Shown in pieces: positions 26,668-38,098 of a stretch of DNA of 64,000 nt. The stretch spans positions 309,281-373,280 of the forward strand of contig NZ_VLNV01000006.1 of the NCBI RefSeq assembly GCF_009765215.1, in the 5' to 3' direction. Both the position numbers and the translations under genes were made by a program. Every line of letters begins with the position of its first letter. Position 1 is the stretch's first letter. This DNA comes from Lysobacter prati. Lineage in GTDB: Bacteria > Pseudomonadota > Gammaproteobacteria > Xanthomonadales > Xanthomonadaceae. The notes beneath the pieces were generated by a model. That model ran no database searches, was not told where the DNA came from, and worked only from the letters and a program-made list of their open reading frames with translations.

Positions 26668-27462
26668 ATGAGCAATCCCGCCGTCACCTACGAACGCGAG
26701 ATGGTCCCGGCGCTGTTCCGCCCCTGGGTCGGTGCGCTGCTCGAGCTTGCGCAACCTGCGCCCGGCGAGCACGTGCTCGACCTTGCCTGCGGCACCGGCA
26801 TCGTCGCGCGCCTGGCCGCGCCGCGGGTCGCGCCGGACGGGCGCATGGTCGGCGTGGACCTCAACCCCGACATGCTCGGCGTGGCGCAGGTCCAGGGTGC
26901 GCTGGAAGGGCTGGAGATCGAATGGAAGCAGGGCCGGCTGGAAGTGCTGCCGTTCGCCGAGGCGGAATTCGACCTGGCGCTGTGCCAGCAGGGCCTGCAG
27001 TTTGTCCCCGACCGCGCTGTGGCATTGGGCGAGGCGCGGCGCGTGCTGCGCGACGACGGTCGCATCGCGCTGTCAGTCTGGCGCGGACTGGATCACCATC
27101 CGTTCTGGTCGCGGTTCAACGACGTGCTGGTGGAGCTGATCGGCATTCCCGCACTTGCCGCGCCGTTCGAGCTGGGCCAAGCGTCGGAGCTGGAGTCCCT
27201 GCTGCTTGCGGCCGGATTCCGCGACATCTCGATCCAGGCACGGGCGATGCCGGCGGCGTTTCCCGATCCGGACAGTTTCGTTGCGATGGAGGTCGACGTC
27301 ATTGCGGCGGCGGTGCCGGCAACGCAGCACCTGGACGCAAAGGCGCGCGCTGATCTGACCGAGGCGGCACAGGCACGGATGGCCGGGGCGATCAGGGAGC
27401 AGATCTGCGACGGGCACGTGGTGGTGCCGATGCATTCGCACCTGGTGCTCGCGCGGATGTAG
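26668..27462 (+). CDS. class I SAM-dependent methyltransferase
   Basis: A 264-residue methyltransferase with SAM motif I VLDLACGTGIVARLAAPRV (about residues 36-54), acidic motif MVGVDLNPDMLGVAQ, and post-motif FDLALCQQGLQFVPDRAVAL with LGEARRVLRDDGRIALSVW. This is the UbiE/Methyltransf_11 type acting on small molecules. The substrate cannot be told from sequence. AGGAGC precedes the ATG at 26668. It converges with the receptor gene across a perfect hairpin. Confidence 0.85.
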   Translation: MSNPAVTYEREMVPALFRPWVGALLELAQPAPGEHVLDLACGTGIVARLAAPRVAPDGRMVGVDLNPDMLGVAQVQGALEGLEIEWKQGRLEVLPFAEAEFDLALCQQGLQFVPDRAVALGEARRVLRDDGRIALSVWRGLDHHPFWSRFNDVLVELIGIPALAAPFELGQASELESLLLAAGFRDISIQARAMPAAFPDPDSFVAMEVDVIAAAVPATQHLDAKARADLTEAAQARMAGAIREQICDGHVVVPMHSHLVLARM

Positions 27463-27475
27463 GTGTCGTCCCCGC

Positions 27476-27505
27476 GTCGTCCCGGCGGTGACCCGCCGGG
27501 ACGAC
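27476..27505. terminator. hairpin between convergent genes
   Basis: The 13-base arm 27476-27488 (GTCGTCCCGGCGG) pairs with 27493-27505 around TGAC. It lies midway between the methyltransferase stop (27462) and the receptor stop (27513). There is no T-run, but the position suits a bidirectional end. Confidence 0.65.
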
Positions 27506-27512
27506 CTCACAG

Positions 27513-29840
27513 TCAGAACGAATAGCGGGCGATCAGCTGGTACACCGGGCCGGAAGTCTCGCGCTCCAGTTCGTACTCGTCGAAGTCGCGGTCGATCTGG
27601 TCGGCGGCATTGTCGAACTTGTTGAACGCTTCGTCCTTCGAGGCATCGAGCAGGTTCGAGCCGGTCAGGCGTACCGACATGCGATCGCCGAAGCGCTTCT
27701 CGACGAACACTTCGAGGTCACCGTCGTAGGTCGTCGTGACTTCCTCGCTGACGATCCGCGAATAGGCATCGCCCTGGCGGCGGTAGCTCGCACCGAACGA
27801 GACGCCCCAGTCGGGGATGTTCTGGATGAAGCCGACGTTGTAGACGTATTTGGCCTGGTTGTTGAAGCGACGCTCGCCGAACTCGTCGTCGACCGAGCTG
27901 TCCAGCCACGAGTAGTTCACGAACACGCCGGTGTCGGGCAGGTCGATCACTGTCAGCGGCGTCGACAGGTCGAACTCGATGCCGTAGATGTAACCGTCGC
28001 CGACGTTGCGGGCGGTGTAGACGAAGCTGTCCGGGTCGAACTGCGGATAGCCCGGGGTGTTCTCGTTGGCGCCGGGATTGTCGTCGAGGAACTCCTCGAC
28101 CTCGTCCTCGAAGTCGTCCAGCGCGGTCGAGCTCGGCTCGCCGGTGTTGACCGTCTCGATCAGGTCCTGGATGTCGCGGTAGAACGCGTTGACCCCGAAC
28201 ACGCCGCGCTGTCCCAGGCGACGCTCGTAGCCCAGGTCCAGGCCCCACGCGCGCTCGGGTTCGAGCAACGGGTTGCCGGTGAAATCGTTGTCGCCGAACT
28301 CTTCCTCCAGCGTCAGCGGAAGGATCTGGTCGAAGTTGGGACGCCGCACGGTGCGCGCCAGCGACAGGCTGATGCGGTCGTCGGCGGTCACGTCCCACTT
28401 CAGGTGCGCGGACGGTAGCAGCGTCGAGTAGTCGTTCGAGGCGGCGGTATCGTCGGCGCGGACGTCGACGTCGGTGGTCTCGTAGCGCAGGCCGGCTTCC
28501 CAGGCGATGGCGCCCGACGCGCCCGAGAACATCAGGTACGGATCCAGGCGGGTCTCGTCGATCCGGCTGGCCATGCCTTCGAAGTCTTCATAGGGCGGCA
28601 GGGCGACGTCCTCGTCGTCGGACTCGACCTCGGCGATCTGCAGGCCCGTGTCGCGCTGCTTGTCGAGGTAGTCGACGCCGAACTCGAGCCTTGCATTGCC
28701 GAACTCGCGCTTGTGCGCGGCCTTGAAGCCGAACTCGTCGTCGCGGATGTCGCTCAGCGTGCGCGTGCCTTCGCGGCCGTCGAACGACGGCGGCGTGTCC
28801 TCGTCGTCGTATCCGGTCTCTTCCTCGGTCGACACGGTGTCGTCGTCGAAGCGGGCGTAGTCGAGGTCGAACTCGGTGCGGCCGCCGAGCATGTCGAACT
28901 CGTAGTTGGCGCCAAACGACCAGTTGTCCTGCTTGATGTTCTCGAACTGGTCGTTGACCGACAGCAGGTTGTCGCGGCTGGTGCTGGTGGGGTCGTTGTA
29001 CTCCAGCGAGTGCTCGGTCTCGTCGCGGTCGGTACGCACATAGAAGCCGTCCAACGACAGGCGGCCGCTGCCGATGTCGTGGGTATAGGACGCGTTGGCC
29101 GAGTAATCGGTGCCGTCGCGGGTGTCGGCCTGGTCTTCGCGGTCGACGAAATCGCCACCGGGTTCCTCGAAGCGGTCGCTGCGCTTGACCTTCGGGTTAT
29201 AGCGACCCTGGACATTGAAGCCGCCGAGCAGGCGACCGCCACCGACCTCGCCGCTGCTGACGGCGCCGTAGGTGTTCTTGTACTTGCCGTCATCGAAGTG
29301 CATGACGCCGCCGCGGATGTAGCTGCCATCGAACTCGTAGGCATCGCGCAGGACGATGTTGAGTGCGCCGGCCACGGCGTCACCGGAACGGTTGGCGCTG
29401 GCGCTGCGGACGATCTCGATGCGCTCGACCAGCTCGGCCGGGATGCGGTCGACGAAGAAGGAGCGGTCGTTGCCGGCGCCCGGCACTTTCTTGCCGTTGA
29501 TGAGGATCTGCGTGTAGCCCGGGTCGAGGCCGCGCAGCTGCGCGCCGTCGTACTCCAGCACGTCGGAAACGAAGGCGACGCTGGGCACGCGCTTGAGCAT
29601 GTCGCCGACGGTGAGCGGCTCGAAGCGCTGGAAGAATTCCAGGTCGTAGGAGAGCACCGGCGCGATCGAGTCAGTGCGGTTGCGATAGGCGATATCGGCC
29701 TGGACGACGACGGCGTCGAGCTGCTTCGGATCCGGTGCCGGATCGCCAGCGTCGTCGGCGATGGCGGTGAAGCTGACAGGTGCCAGCACGGCGACAAACA
29801 ATGCCCGCGACAGGGCGCGGGACAGGAGGTTTCGTTTCAT
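27513..29840 (-). CDS. TonB-dependent outer-membrane receptor
   Basis: A 775-residue outer-membrane receptor that imports a ligand with TonB/ExbBD energy. It has a signal peptide (residues 1-29, ALFVAVLAPVSFTAIA), a plug domain with GDMLKRVPSVAFVSDV, LRGLDPGYTQILINGKKVPG, RIPAELVERIEIVRSASAN and AGALNIVLRD, then a beta barrel ending QLIARYSF with the C-terminal Phe. The barrel loops are rich in Asp/Glu. Start ATG 29840 (MKRNLL) is preferred, with AGGAGG just upstream. It is divergent from a phytase-like gene, a pairing known from phytate-using bacteria, so a phosphate-bearing ligand is possible. Confidence 0.92.
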   Translation of the reverse strand: MKRNLLSRALSRALFVAVLAPVSFTAIADDAGDPAPDPKQLDAVVVQADIAYRNRTDSIAPVLSYDLEFFQRFEPLTVGDMLKRVPSVAFVSDVLEYDGAQLRGLDPGYTQILINGKKVPGAGNDRSFFVDRIPAELVERIEIVRSASANRSGDAVAGALNIVLRDAYEFDGSYIRGGVMHFDDGKYKNTYGAVSSGEVGGGRLLGGFNVQGRYNPKVKRSDRFEEPGGDFVDREDQADTRDGTDYSANASYTHDIGSGRLSLDGFYVRTDRDETEHSLEYNDPTSTSRDNLLSVNDQFENIKQDNWSFGANYEFDMLGGRTEFDLDYARFDDDTVSTEEETGYDDEDTPPSFDGREGTRTLSDIRDDEFGFKAAHKREFGNARLEFGVDYLDKQRDTGLQIAEVESDDEDVALPPYEDFEGMASRIDETRLDPYLMFSGASGAIAWEAGLRYETTDVDVRADDTAASNDYSTLLPSAHLKWDVTADDRISLSLARTVRRPNFDQILPLTLEEEFGDNDFTGNPLLEPERAWGLDLGYERRLGQRGVFGVNAFYRDIQDLIETVNTGEPSSTALDDFEDEVEEFLDDNPGANENTPGYPQFDPDSFVYTARNVGDGYIYGIEFDLSTPLTVIDLPDTGVFVNYSWLDSSVDDEFGERRFNNQAKYVYNVGFIQNIPDWGVSFGASYRRQGDAYSRIVSEEVTTTYDGDLEVFVEKRFGDRMSVRLTGSNLLDASKDEAFNKFDNAADQIDRDFDEYELERETSGPVYQLIARYSF

Positions 29841-30022
29841 TCGATCTGCATCCCCATGCAAGACGGCGGCAAACAAACCGCGATTTGTACGCGGCGGGGA
29901 TGGCGGAAAAGTGACAGTGAAGCTGCACTTTGGACAAGGTCGGTGTTGGTGCCTGGTGCAATGACACAGTCACAATGGCCGCGTAGAAAGTCGAGGTTTG
30001 CATTCCATCCTCCGGGGGATCC

Positions 30023-31162
30023 GTGACATCACGCCTGACCACGTTCGCGCTTGTCCTTACGCTCTCTGCCTGCGCGACGACCGCGCCGGCGCCGCCGCTT
30101 AACGGCCATGAGCCAGAGCCCGATGAGAAGACCGCCGAAGTCGATCCGCTGCTGAGCCAGTCTGGCGTGCCACACAAGGTGGTGACCGAAGCATTCATCA
30201 CCGCCGCCACGCCGGCCGACAACATCGACTCGCCGGCCAGTTGGCGATCGCCGGACGGCAAACGCTGGTTGATCGCAACCGGCAAGGCCACCGACAAGCT
30301 GGTGGTCTACGACGGCGACAGCGGAAAGTCCGTCCGCAGTGTCGGCGGTCCTGGCACCGCGCTGGGCCAGCTGCAGCGTCCAAACGGCATCGCCGTGATC
30401 GACAACTACGCGCTGGTGGTCGAACGCGACAACCGCCGCGTGCAGATGTTCCAGTTGCCTGACCTCAAGCCGCTGCTGGTGTTCGGCGGCGACGACCTCA
30501 AGCAGCCGTACGGGCTGTGGGTGCGGGCGCAGAAGGACAGCTACGAGGTGATCGTCAGCGACAACTACATGTCGCAGCAGAACGAGGACCTGCCGCCGCC
30601 GCTGGCGCAGCTGGGCGAGCGTTTCAAGCGCTATCAGCTACGGCGTGTGCCCGGTGGCTGGCAGGCGCGGCTGATGGGTTCGTTCGGCGACACGGGTGAG
30701 GCCGGCGCGATCCGCATCGCCGAATCGGTGTTCGGCGACGTCGCCAACGATCGGCTGCTGCTGGCGGAAGAAGATGTCGTCACTGGCACGCGTCTGCGCG
30801 AGTACGGGCTCGACGGCCATTACCGGGGCCGCGATATCGGCGCCGGTCTGTTCAAGGCGCAGGCCGAGGGCATGGCGCTGGCGCGCTGCGCCGACGGCAG
30901 TGGTTACTGGATTGCCACCGACCAGTTCAAGGATCGCAGCCTGTTCCATGTGTTCGATCGCGACACGCTTGAGCATGTCGGTGCCTTTGCCGGTGGCAAG
31001 ACGGCCAATACCGATGGCGTGTGGCTCGACCAGAGCGCGAGCGCGCGCTTTCCGCAGGGCGTGTTCTACGCGGTCGATGACGACCAGGCGGTGGCGGCGT
31101 TTGATTGGCGGGATATTGCCCGGGCGTTGTCGCTGCGGGATTGCAAGGTCCCCTCTCCCTGA
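30023..31162 (+). CDS. phytase-like beta-propeller lipoprotein
   Basis: A 379-residue protein with a lipoprotein signal (LVLTLSACAT, Cys about residue 17). The mature part resembles beta-propeller (3-)phytase: TPADNIDSPASW followed by WLIATGKATDKLVVYDGDSG, then LQRPNGIAVIDNYALVVERD and YWIATDQFKDRSLFHVFDRD. The classical calcium/catalytic D-A-x-D-D-P-A-x-W motif is altered to NIDSPASW, so activity on phytate is uncertain. It diverges from the TonB receptor across about 180 bases. I infer a surface-exposed partner of that receptor. Confidence 0.7.
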   Translation: MTSRLTTFALVLTLSACATTAPAPPLNGHEPEPDEKTAEVDPLLSQSGVPHKVVTEAFITAATPADNIDSPASWRSPDGKRWLIATGKATDKLVVYDGDSGKSVRSVGGPGTALGQLQRPNGIAVIDNYALVVERDNRRVQMFQLPDLKPLLVFGGDDLKQPYGLWVRAQKDSYEVIVSDNYMSQQNEDLPPPLAQLGERFKRYQLRRVPGGWQARLMGSFGDTGEAGAIRIAESVFGDVANDRLLLAEEDVVTGTRLREYGLDGHYRGRDIGAGLFKAQAEGMALARCADGSGYWIATDQFKDRSLFHVFDRDTLEHVGAFAGGKTANTDGVWLDQSASARFPQGVFYAVDDDQAVAAFDWRDIARALSLRDCKVPSP

Positions 31163-31314
31163 CCGCTTTCGCGGTCGTCCCTCCCCCACAAGGGGGGAGG
31201 GTGCTTCAAGCGCTTGCCGTTGTTCGGGGGAGGGCAGGCTGACGATTGATGCATCCGCGTGACCCTCTCCCCTTGTGGGAGAGGGACAGGCGCGAAGCGC
31301 CAGGAAGAGGGGTA
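31163..31314. repeat. CCCTCTCCC/GGGAGAGGG repeat cluster
   Basis: Between the phytase-like gene and the aminotransferase lie two imperfect inverted-repeat units built from CCCTCTCCCTGACCGC..., CCCCCACAAGGGGGGAGGG and CCCTCTCCCCTTGTGGGAGA. The words CTCTCCC, CACAAGGGG and GGGAGAGGG return at 35634-35755, 44655-44835 and 48833-48955. Each unit can fold into a long hairpin. All copies sit just after gene ends, as expected of a dispersed palindromic family. Confidence 0.8.
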
Positions 31315-32811
31315 TTACGCCGCCGCAGCCTGCTCAGCCCGCGGACCTTCCTTCAACGCCTTCGCCACCATCGCCACCAGCAGATCGATCTCCTCGCTGG
31401 TGATGGTGAACGTCGGCGTGAAGCGCAGCGAATTGACGCCGCCGTGGATCACGCCGATGCCGCGTTCGCGCAGCCATTCTTCAGTCGAACCCGCGCCATA
31501 GCACTTGAACTGCGGCGCCAGCTCGCACGAAAACAGCAGGCCGGTGCCCTGGACCTTGGTGATCAGGCCGCCGAGCTCACCCTTGAGCTTCTCCAGCTTC
31601 TCGATCGCCTCCACGCCACGGACGCGGATGTTCTCCTGCAGGGCAGGGGTCACCTGCTCCAGCACGGCGCACGCGACATCGAGCGCGCGCGGGTTGCTGG
31701 TCATCGTGTTGCCGTACAGGCCCTTCTTGTAGAGATCGGCCGCACGCTTGCCGACAGCGAGCACCGACAGCGGGTACTGGCCGGCGTTGAGCGCCTTGGA
31801 GTAGGTCTCCATGTCCGGCGGATCCATCTGCTCGAAGCCGGGGTAGTCGACGATCGACAGCACGCCGTGCGCGCGCAGGCCTGCCTGGATCGAGTCGACC
31901 AGCAGCAACGCACCATGAGCGCGAGTCAGCTCGCGCGCTGCCGCGTAGAACGCCGGCGGCACGCCGCGGCCCGGGTCGCCTTCGCCCATCACCGGCTCGA
32001 GGAACATCGCCTCGATGAACCAGCCATTGGCGTCGGCGTCGGCGAAGATCTTCTTCAGCGCGTCGACGTCATACGGCTCGACCGTCAGCAGGGTGTCCTC
32101 ACCGCGGAAGCTGGCCAGGTGCTGCATGTAGGTCTTGCGCGAAGAGTCCGAATACAGCGCCGGGCGCTCGGTGCGGCCGTGGAAGCTGCCCTTGACCACC
32201 ACGCGCTTGATCGCGCGGCCGGCGTGGCGACCACCCGGGTCGGTCATCAGCTTGGTGTTGACGTCGGCGATGCGCGAAGCCAGCGAGACCGATTCCGAAC
32301 CGGAGTTCAGGCACAGGAACTTCTCGTACGGACAGCCACCGCGGGCAGTGCCAATAGCGGCGCGCAGCGCGCGATCGAAACGCAGTTGCGACAGCGACGG
32401 CGTCATGATGTTGGCCATCGCCTGCGGCTTGGCCATGGCCGCGATCACCGACTTGGGTGCGTGGCCGAAACCGAGCATGCCGTAGCCGCCGGAGTCGTGC
32501 AGGACGGCGCCCTTGAGGGTGACCACCCACGGGCCGCGTGCAGCGAGCGCCACGTACGGATTGACCGCGTCGTCCGGGTAGAAATTGATGTAGCCGGCCA
32601 GCACGGCCTCGATCTGCGCTTCCTCGTCGAGGTCGAGCAGTTCGGCGAAGTCGCCCTTCAGCCGCTGGTACTCCTGGTCGGCCGCTTCGATCGCTTCGAT
32701 CAGCTCGGCGTGGCTGGCAGCGAAACGGGTGATCGTGGCGTCGTCCAGGCCCTGGGTGCGACGAAGGCCCTTGTGGGCGCGCAAGGGGGCGAGGCGGTCG
32801 AGGACGGCCAT
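31315..32811 (-). CDS. class III PLP-dependent aminotransferase
   Basis: A 498-residue fold-type I aminotransferase. It has an N-terminal helical extension of about 90 residues, then YGMLGFGHAP, the cofactor region CLNSGSESVSLASRIAD, KGSFHGRTERPALYS, DSIQAGLRAHG with the Asp that contacts PLP, and a candidate Schiff-base lysine in METYSKALNAGQYPLSVLA. The start ATG 32811 (MAVLDRLAPL) has GGAGA upstream. The divergent Lrp/AsnC regulator points to an amino-acid or diamine substrate (for instance lysine, as for related enzymes). This is inference. Confidence 0.85.
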   Translation of the reverse strand: MAVLDRLAPLRAHKGLRRTQGLDDATITRFAASHAELIEAIEAADQEYQRLKGDFAELLDLDEEAQIEAVLAGYINFYPDDAVNPYVALAARGPWVVTLKGAVLHDSGGYGMLGFGHAPKSVIAAMAKPQAMANIMTPSLSQLRFDRALRAAIGTARGGCPYEKFLCLNSGSESVSLASRIADVNTKLMTDPGGRHAGRAIKRVVVKGSFHGRTERPALYSDSSRKTYMQHLASFRGEDTLLTVEPYDVDALKKIFADADANGWFIEAMFLEPVMGEGDPGRGVPPAFYAAARELTRAHGALLLVDSIQAGLRAHGVLSIVDYPGFEQMDPPDMETYSKALNAGQYPLSVLAVGKRAADLYKKGLYGNTMTSNPRALDVACAVLEQVTPALQENIRVRGVEAIEKLEKLKGELGGLITKVQGTGLLFSCELAPQFKCYGAGSTEEWLRERGIGVIHGGVNSLRFTPTFTITSEEIDLLVAMVAKALKEGPRAEQAAAA

Positions 32812-32900
32812 GGTGGTTCTCCAGTCGGTACGCAATGCCTCTATTATCTGGAATAATTCGTCGGTAGACAGTGCGGATTTGTACGAAATACTAGACAATC

Positions 32901-32915
32901 TCGTCGATTCGACGA
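32901..32915. promoter_or_regulatory. palindromic operator candidate between aminotransferase and Lrp gene
   Basis: TCGTCGATTCGACGA is a perfect 7-1-7 palindrome 15 bases before the regulator start, in an otherwise AT-rich 118-base divergent region. A second small inverted repeat, ATTAT-CTGGA-ATAAT, lies at 32843-32857. Lrp/AsnC proteins bind such symmetric sites, so this probably controls one or both genes. Confidence 0.6.
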
Positions 32916-32929
32916 ACAATCTGGGCGAG

Positions 32930-33361
32930 ATGAAGATTACCGACGCCGATCAGCTGCTGCTCTCGGTCCTGCGCGAGAACGCGAGGGCCTCGACCGCCGA
33001 CATCGCCCGCCGTCTGAAGCTGTCGCGGACCACGGTCCACAGCCGGATCGAGCGGCTGGAACGGCAGGGCGTAATCGACGGCTACACCGTCCGCGTCCAC
33101 GACGAGGCCGAGCGCGGCCACATCCGCGCCCACATCATGGTGACCGTGCTGCCCAAACAGATGGCCTCGGTGGTGACGGTCCTGCACGGGATGCCGGAGG
33201 TGCGCGCGCTGCATTCGGTCAGCGGGCCATTCGACCTGATCGCCCTGGGCGTGGTGCCGACTGTGGAGGCGATGGACGAACTGACCGACCGGATTGGCGC
33301 GATTGACGGGGTCGAGCGGACCACCTCGGCGATCATTCTGTCGGCCAAGTTCGAGCGGTAG
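32930..33361 (+). CDS. Lrp/AsnC family transcriptional regulator
   Basis: A 143-residue regulator. The N-terminal winged helix (LLLSVLRENARASTADIARR, then LKLSRTTVHSRIERLERQGV) matches the AsnC-type HTH. The C-terminal RAM domain (HIMVTVLPKQMASVVTVLHG, VRALHSVSGPFDLIALGVV) binds a small effector, usually an amino acid. Start MKITDADQLLL at ATG 32930, with GGGCGAG upstream. It diverges from the aminotransferase and most likely regulates it in response to its substrate. Confidence 0.92.
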   Translation: MKITDADQLLLSVLRENARASTADIARRLKLSRTTVHSRIERLERQGVIDGYTVRVHDEAERGHIRAHIMVTVLPKQMASVVTVLHGMPEVRALHSVSGPFDLIALGVVPTVEAMDELTDRIGAIDGVERTTSAIILSAKFER

Positions 33362-33392
33362 TCCAGGCTCGTAGAGGCCCCGGGGTCTTACA

Positions 33393-35617
<2,225 letters not shown>

Positions 35618-35633
35618 GGCAAGGCAGGAGCAC

Positions 35634-35755
35634 CCCCCTCATCCGCCCCTTCGGGGCACCTTCTCCCACAAGGGGAGAAGGGAACCGCTCGCCCCTCTCC
35701 CCTTGTGGGAGAGGGACAGGCCGCGAACGCGGCCAGGGAGAGGGGAGAGGGGGCG
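35634..35755. repeat. CTCCCACAAGGGGAG repeat cluster
   Basis: Two opposing units (around CTTCTCCCACAAGGGGAGAAGG at 35660-35681 and CCCCTCTCCCCTTGTGGGAGAGG at 35692-35714) form long complementary arms, with CCGCGAACGCGG between the later halves. It lies between tgt and yajC and could weaken read-through. Same family as 31163-31314. Confidence 0.75.
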
Positions 35756-35816
35756 CGGGGCAGGGCCCCGCCCCGTGGCATAATCCCCCGCTATTTTTCG
35801 ATCCAGGACAATCGTC

Positions 35817-36158
35817 ATGAACCTGCTTGATCTCGTGGTATCCCCGGCCTATGCCCAGGCGGCCGCTCCGGCCGGCGGCAGCGGCTTCGGCATGTCGCTG
35901 CTGTTCCCGATCCTGCTGATCGGCGTCATGTACTTCCTGATGATCCGCCCGCAGATGAAGCGCCAGAAGGAGCATCGCGGCATGCTCGAGAAGCTGGCCA
36001 AGGGCGACGAAGTGCTCACCAACGGCGGCATCGCCGGCACCGTGACCGACATCGGCGAGAACTTCATCACCGTGGAAATCGCCGACAACGTGCGCATCCG
36101 CGTGCAGAAGGGCGCCATCGCCAACGTGCTGCCGAAGGGCACCTTGAAGTCGGCGTAA
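35817..36158 (+). CDS. yajC: preprotein translocase subunit YajC
   Basis: A 113-residue inner-membrane protein of the SecDF-YajC complex. One transmembrane helix at residues about 24-42 (MSLLFPILLIGVMYFLMIR) is followed by PQMKRQKEHRGMLEKLAKGD and EVLTNGGIAGTVTDIGENFITV, the conserved cytosolic domain. It lies just before secD. Confidence 0.95.
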   Translation: MNLLDLVVSPAYAQAAAPAGGSGFGMSLLFPILLIGVMYFLMIRPQMKRQKEHRGMLEKLAKGDEVLTNGGIAGTVTDIGENFITVEIADNVRIRVQKGAIANVLPKGTLKSA

Positions 36159-36216
36159 GCCGTCTCCAGAAGAATTTGACATACGGCGGCCGGGGTGGCC
36201 GCCGCAGGGGCCCTAG

Positions 36217-38082
36217 ATGCTGACTTACCCGCGCTGGAAATACTTCGTAATCCTGATCGTTCTGCTGCTCAGCGCGTTGTATGCGTTGCCGAACATCTAT
36301 CCGCAGGATCCCTCCGTGCAGGTCACGGCCAGCCGCGGTGCCAAGATCGATCCGGCGCTGAGTGCCCAGGTCAGCGCGGCGCTCAAGCAAGCCGGGGTCA
36401 CGCCCAAGTCGGTCGAGCTCGACAACGGCAACCTGCTGGTGCGCCTGAGCAACCCCGACCAGCAGATCAAGGCCAACGACGTCCTGCGCGACAAGCTCGG
36501 CAGCAACTACGTGGTTGCCCTGAACCTTGCCTCGACCGTGCCGAACTGGCTCGAGCGGATCGGCGCCAAGCCGATGCTGCTGGGCCTGGACCTCCAGGGC
36601 GGCGTGCACTTCCTGATGCAGGTCGACCAGAAGGCCGCCCTCGACAAGCGCATGGACGCCACCGCCGAAGACGTGCGCGTGAGCCTGCGCGACGGTCGTG
36701 TGCGTTACGAGTCGGTCGAGCGCCGCGGCAACAACTCCATCGTCGCAACCCTGGCCAGCCCCGCCGATGCCGAGAAGGCACGCGTGGAAATCGCCAAGAG
36801 CCAGCCGAACCTCCTGCTCGACGTGCAGGGCAACACCCTGACCGTGCAGATCTCGGAAGCCGAGCTGCAGCGGATGGCGGTGGAGGCGATCGAACAGAAC
36901 GTCGGCACCCTGCGCAACCGCATCAACGCGCTCGGCGTGTCGGAGCCGATCATCCAGCGCCAGGGCAGCGACCGCATCGTCGTGCAGCTGCCGGGCGTGC
37001 AGGACACCGCGCAGGCCAAGCGGATCCTTGGCGCCACTGCCACGCTCGAGTATCGCGGCGTGGTCGAGGGCAATCCGTATGACGCCGTCTCCACCGGCAA
37101 CGTGCCGGGCGGTGCCCGCGTCTATTACCGCCGTGAGCTTGGCCCGGACGGCAAGCCGATGCCGGTGCTGCTCAACAAGCGCGTGATCGCCTCGGGCGAC
37201 CAGCTGGTTGGCGCGACCTCGATGATGGACCCGCAGACCGGCACTCCGGCGGTCTCGGTGCGCCTGAACGGCGTCGGCGGCCAGCGCATGTTCGACTACA
37301 CCACCGAGCACGTCGGCAAGCCGATGGCCGTGGTCTACATCGAGCGCATCCCCGAGGTGCGCATGGTCGACGGCAAGGAAGTGCGCACGACCAAGATCAA
37401 CGAGGAAGTGATCTCGGTGGCCAACATCAACGGCGTGTTCGGCAAGGAGTTCCAGACCACCGGTCTGGAAAGCTCCAAGGAAGCCGCCGACCTGGCCCTG
37501 CTGCTGCGTTCGGGTTCGCTGGCCGCGCCGATGGACTTCATCGAAGAGCGCATCGTCGGCCCGAGCCTGGGCCGCGAGAACATCGAGCGCGGCTTGACCG
37601 CGGTGGTGTATTCGTTCTCCTTCGCCCTGATCTTCTTCCTGTTCTACTACCGCGTGTTCGGCATCATCACCTGCCTGGCGCTGCTGCTGAACATGCTGAT
37701 GCTGATCGCGGTGATGTCGCTGTTCAACGCCACCCTGACCCTGCCTGGCCTGGCCGGCATCGCGCTGACGGTGGGCATGTCGGTCGACGCCAACGTGCTG
37801 ATCAACGAACGCATACGCGAGGAGCTCCGATTGGGGCTGCCACCGCAGACGGCCATCGCCGAAGGCTACGAGCGCGCATCGGGCACCATCGCCGACGCCA
37901 ACCTCACCGCCATCCTCGCCGGTGTCGCCCTGTTCGCCTTCGGCACCGGTCCGGTGAAGGGCTTCGCCGTGTCGCTGATCGTCGGTATCGCGACTTCGAT
38001 GTACACCGCGGTGGGCGTGTCGCGCGCCATTGCAACGTTGATCTACGGCGGTCGCCGCAAGATCAAGACGATCTGGATCTGA
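36217..38082 (+). CDS. secD: protein translocase subunit SecD
   Basis: A 621-residue membrane protein that uses proton motive force to pull exported proteins out of SecYEG. It has an N-terminal helix (YFVILIVLLLSALYALPNI), a large periplasmic P1 domain with LLGLDLQGGVHFLMQV, and VQLPGVQDTAQAKRILGATA. Five C-terminal helices include GLAGIALTVGMSVDANVLIN and the motif ADANLTAILAGVALFAFGTG. It lies between yajC and secF, 17 bases before secF. Confidence 0.97.
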   Translation: MLTYPRWKYFVILIVLLLSALYALPNIYPQDPSVQVTASRGAKIDPALSAQVSAALKQAGVTPKSVELDNGNLLVRLSNPDQQIKANDVLRDKLGSNYVVALNLASTVPNWLERIGAKPMLLGLDLQGGVHFLMQVDQKAALDKRMDATAEDVRVSLRDGRVRYESVERRGNNSIVATLASPADAEKARVEIAKSQPNLLLDVQGNTLTVQISEAELQRMAVEAIEQNVGTLRNRINALGVSEPIIQRQGSDRIVVQLPGVQDTAQAKRILGATATLEYRGVVEGNPYDAVSTGNVPGGARVYYRRELGPDGKPMPVLLNKRVIASGDQLVGATSMMDPQTGTPAVSVRLNGVGGQRMFDYTTEHVGKPMAVVYIERIPEVRMVDGKEVRTTKINEEVISVANINGVFGKEFQTTGLESSKEAADLALLLRSGSLAAPMDFIEERIVGPSLGRENIERGLTAVVYSFSFALIFFLFYYRVFGIITCLALLLNMLMLIAVMSLFNATLTLPGLAGIALTVGMSVDANVLINERIREELRLGLPPQTAIAEGYERASGTIADANLTAILAGVALFAFGTGPVKGFAVSLIVGIATSMYTAVGVSRAIATLIYGGRRKIKTIWI

Positions 38083-38098
38083 CGGGAAGATCACGCTA

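Noticed and set aside
28713-30026. 437-codon plus-strand frame opposite the TonB receptor
   Set aside because: Val/Ala/Asp/Glu-rich text caused by the receptor's codon bias, with no domain.
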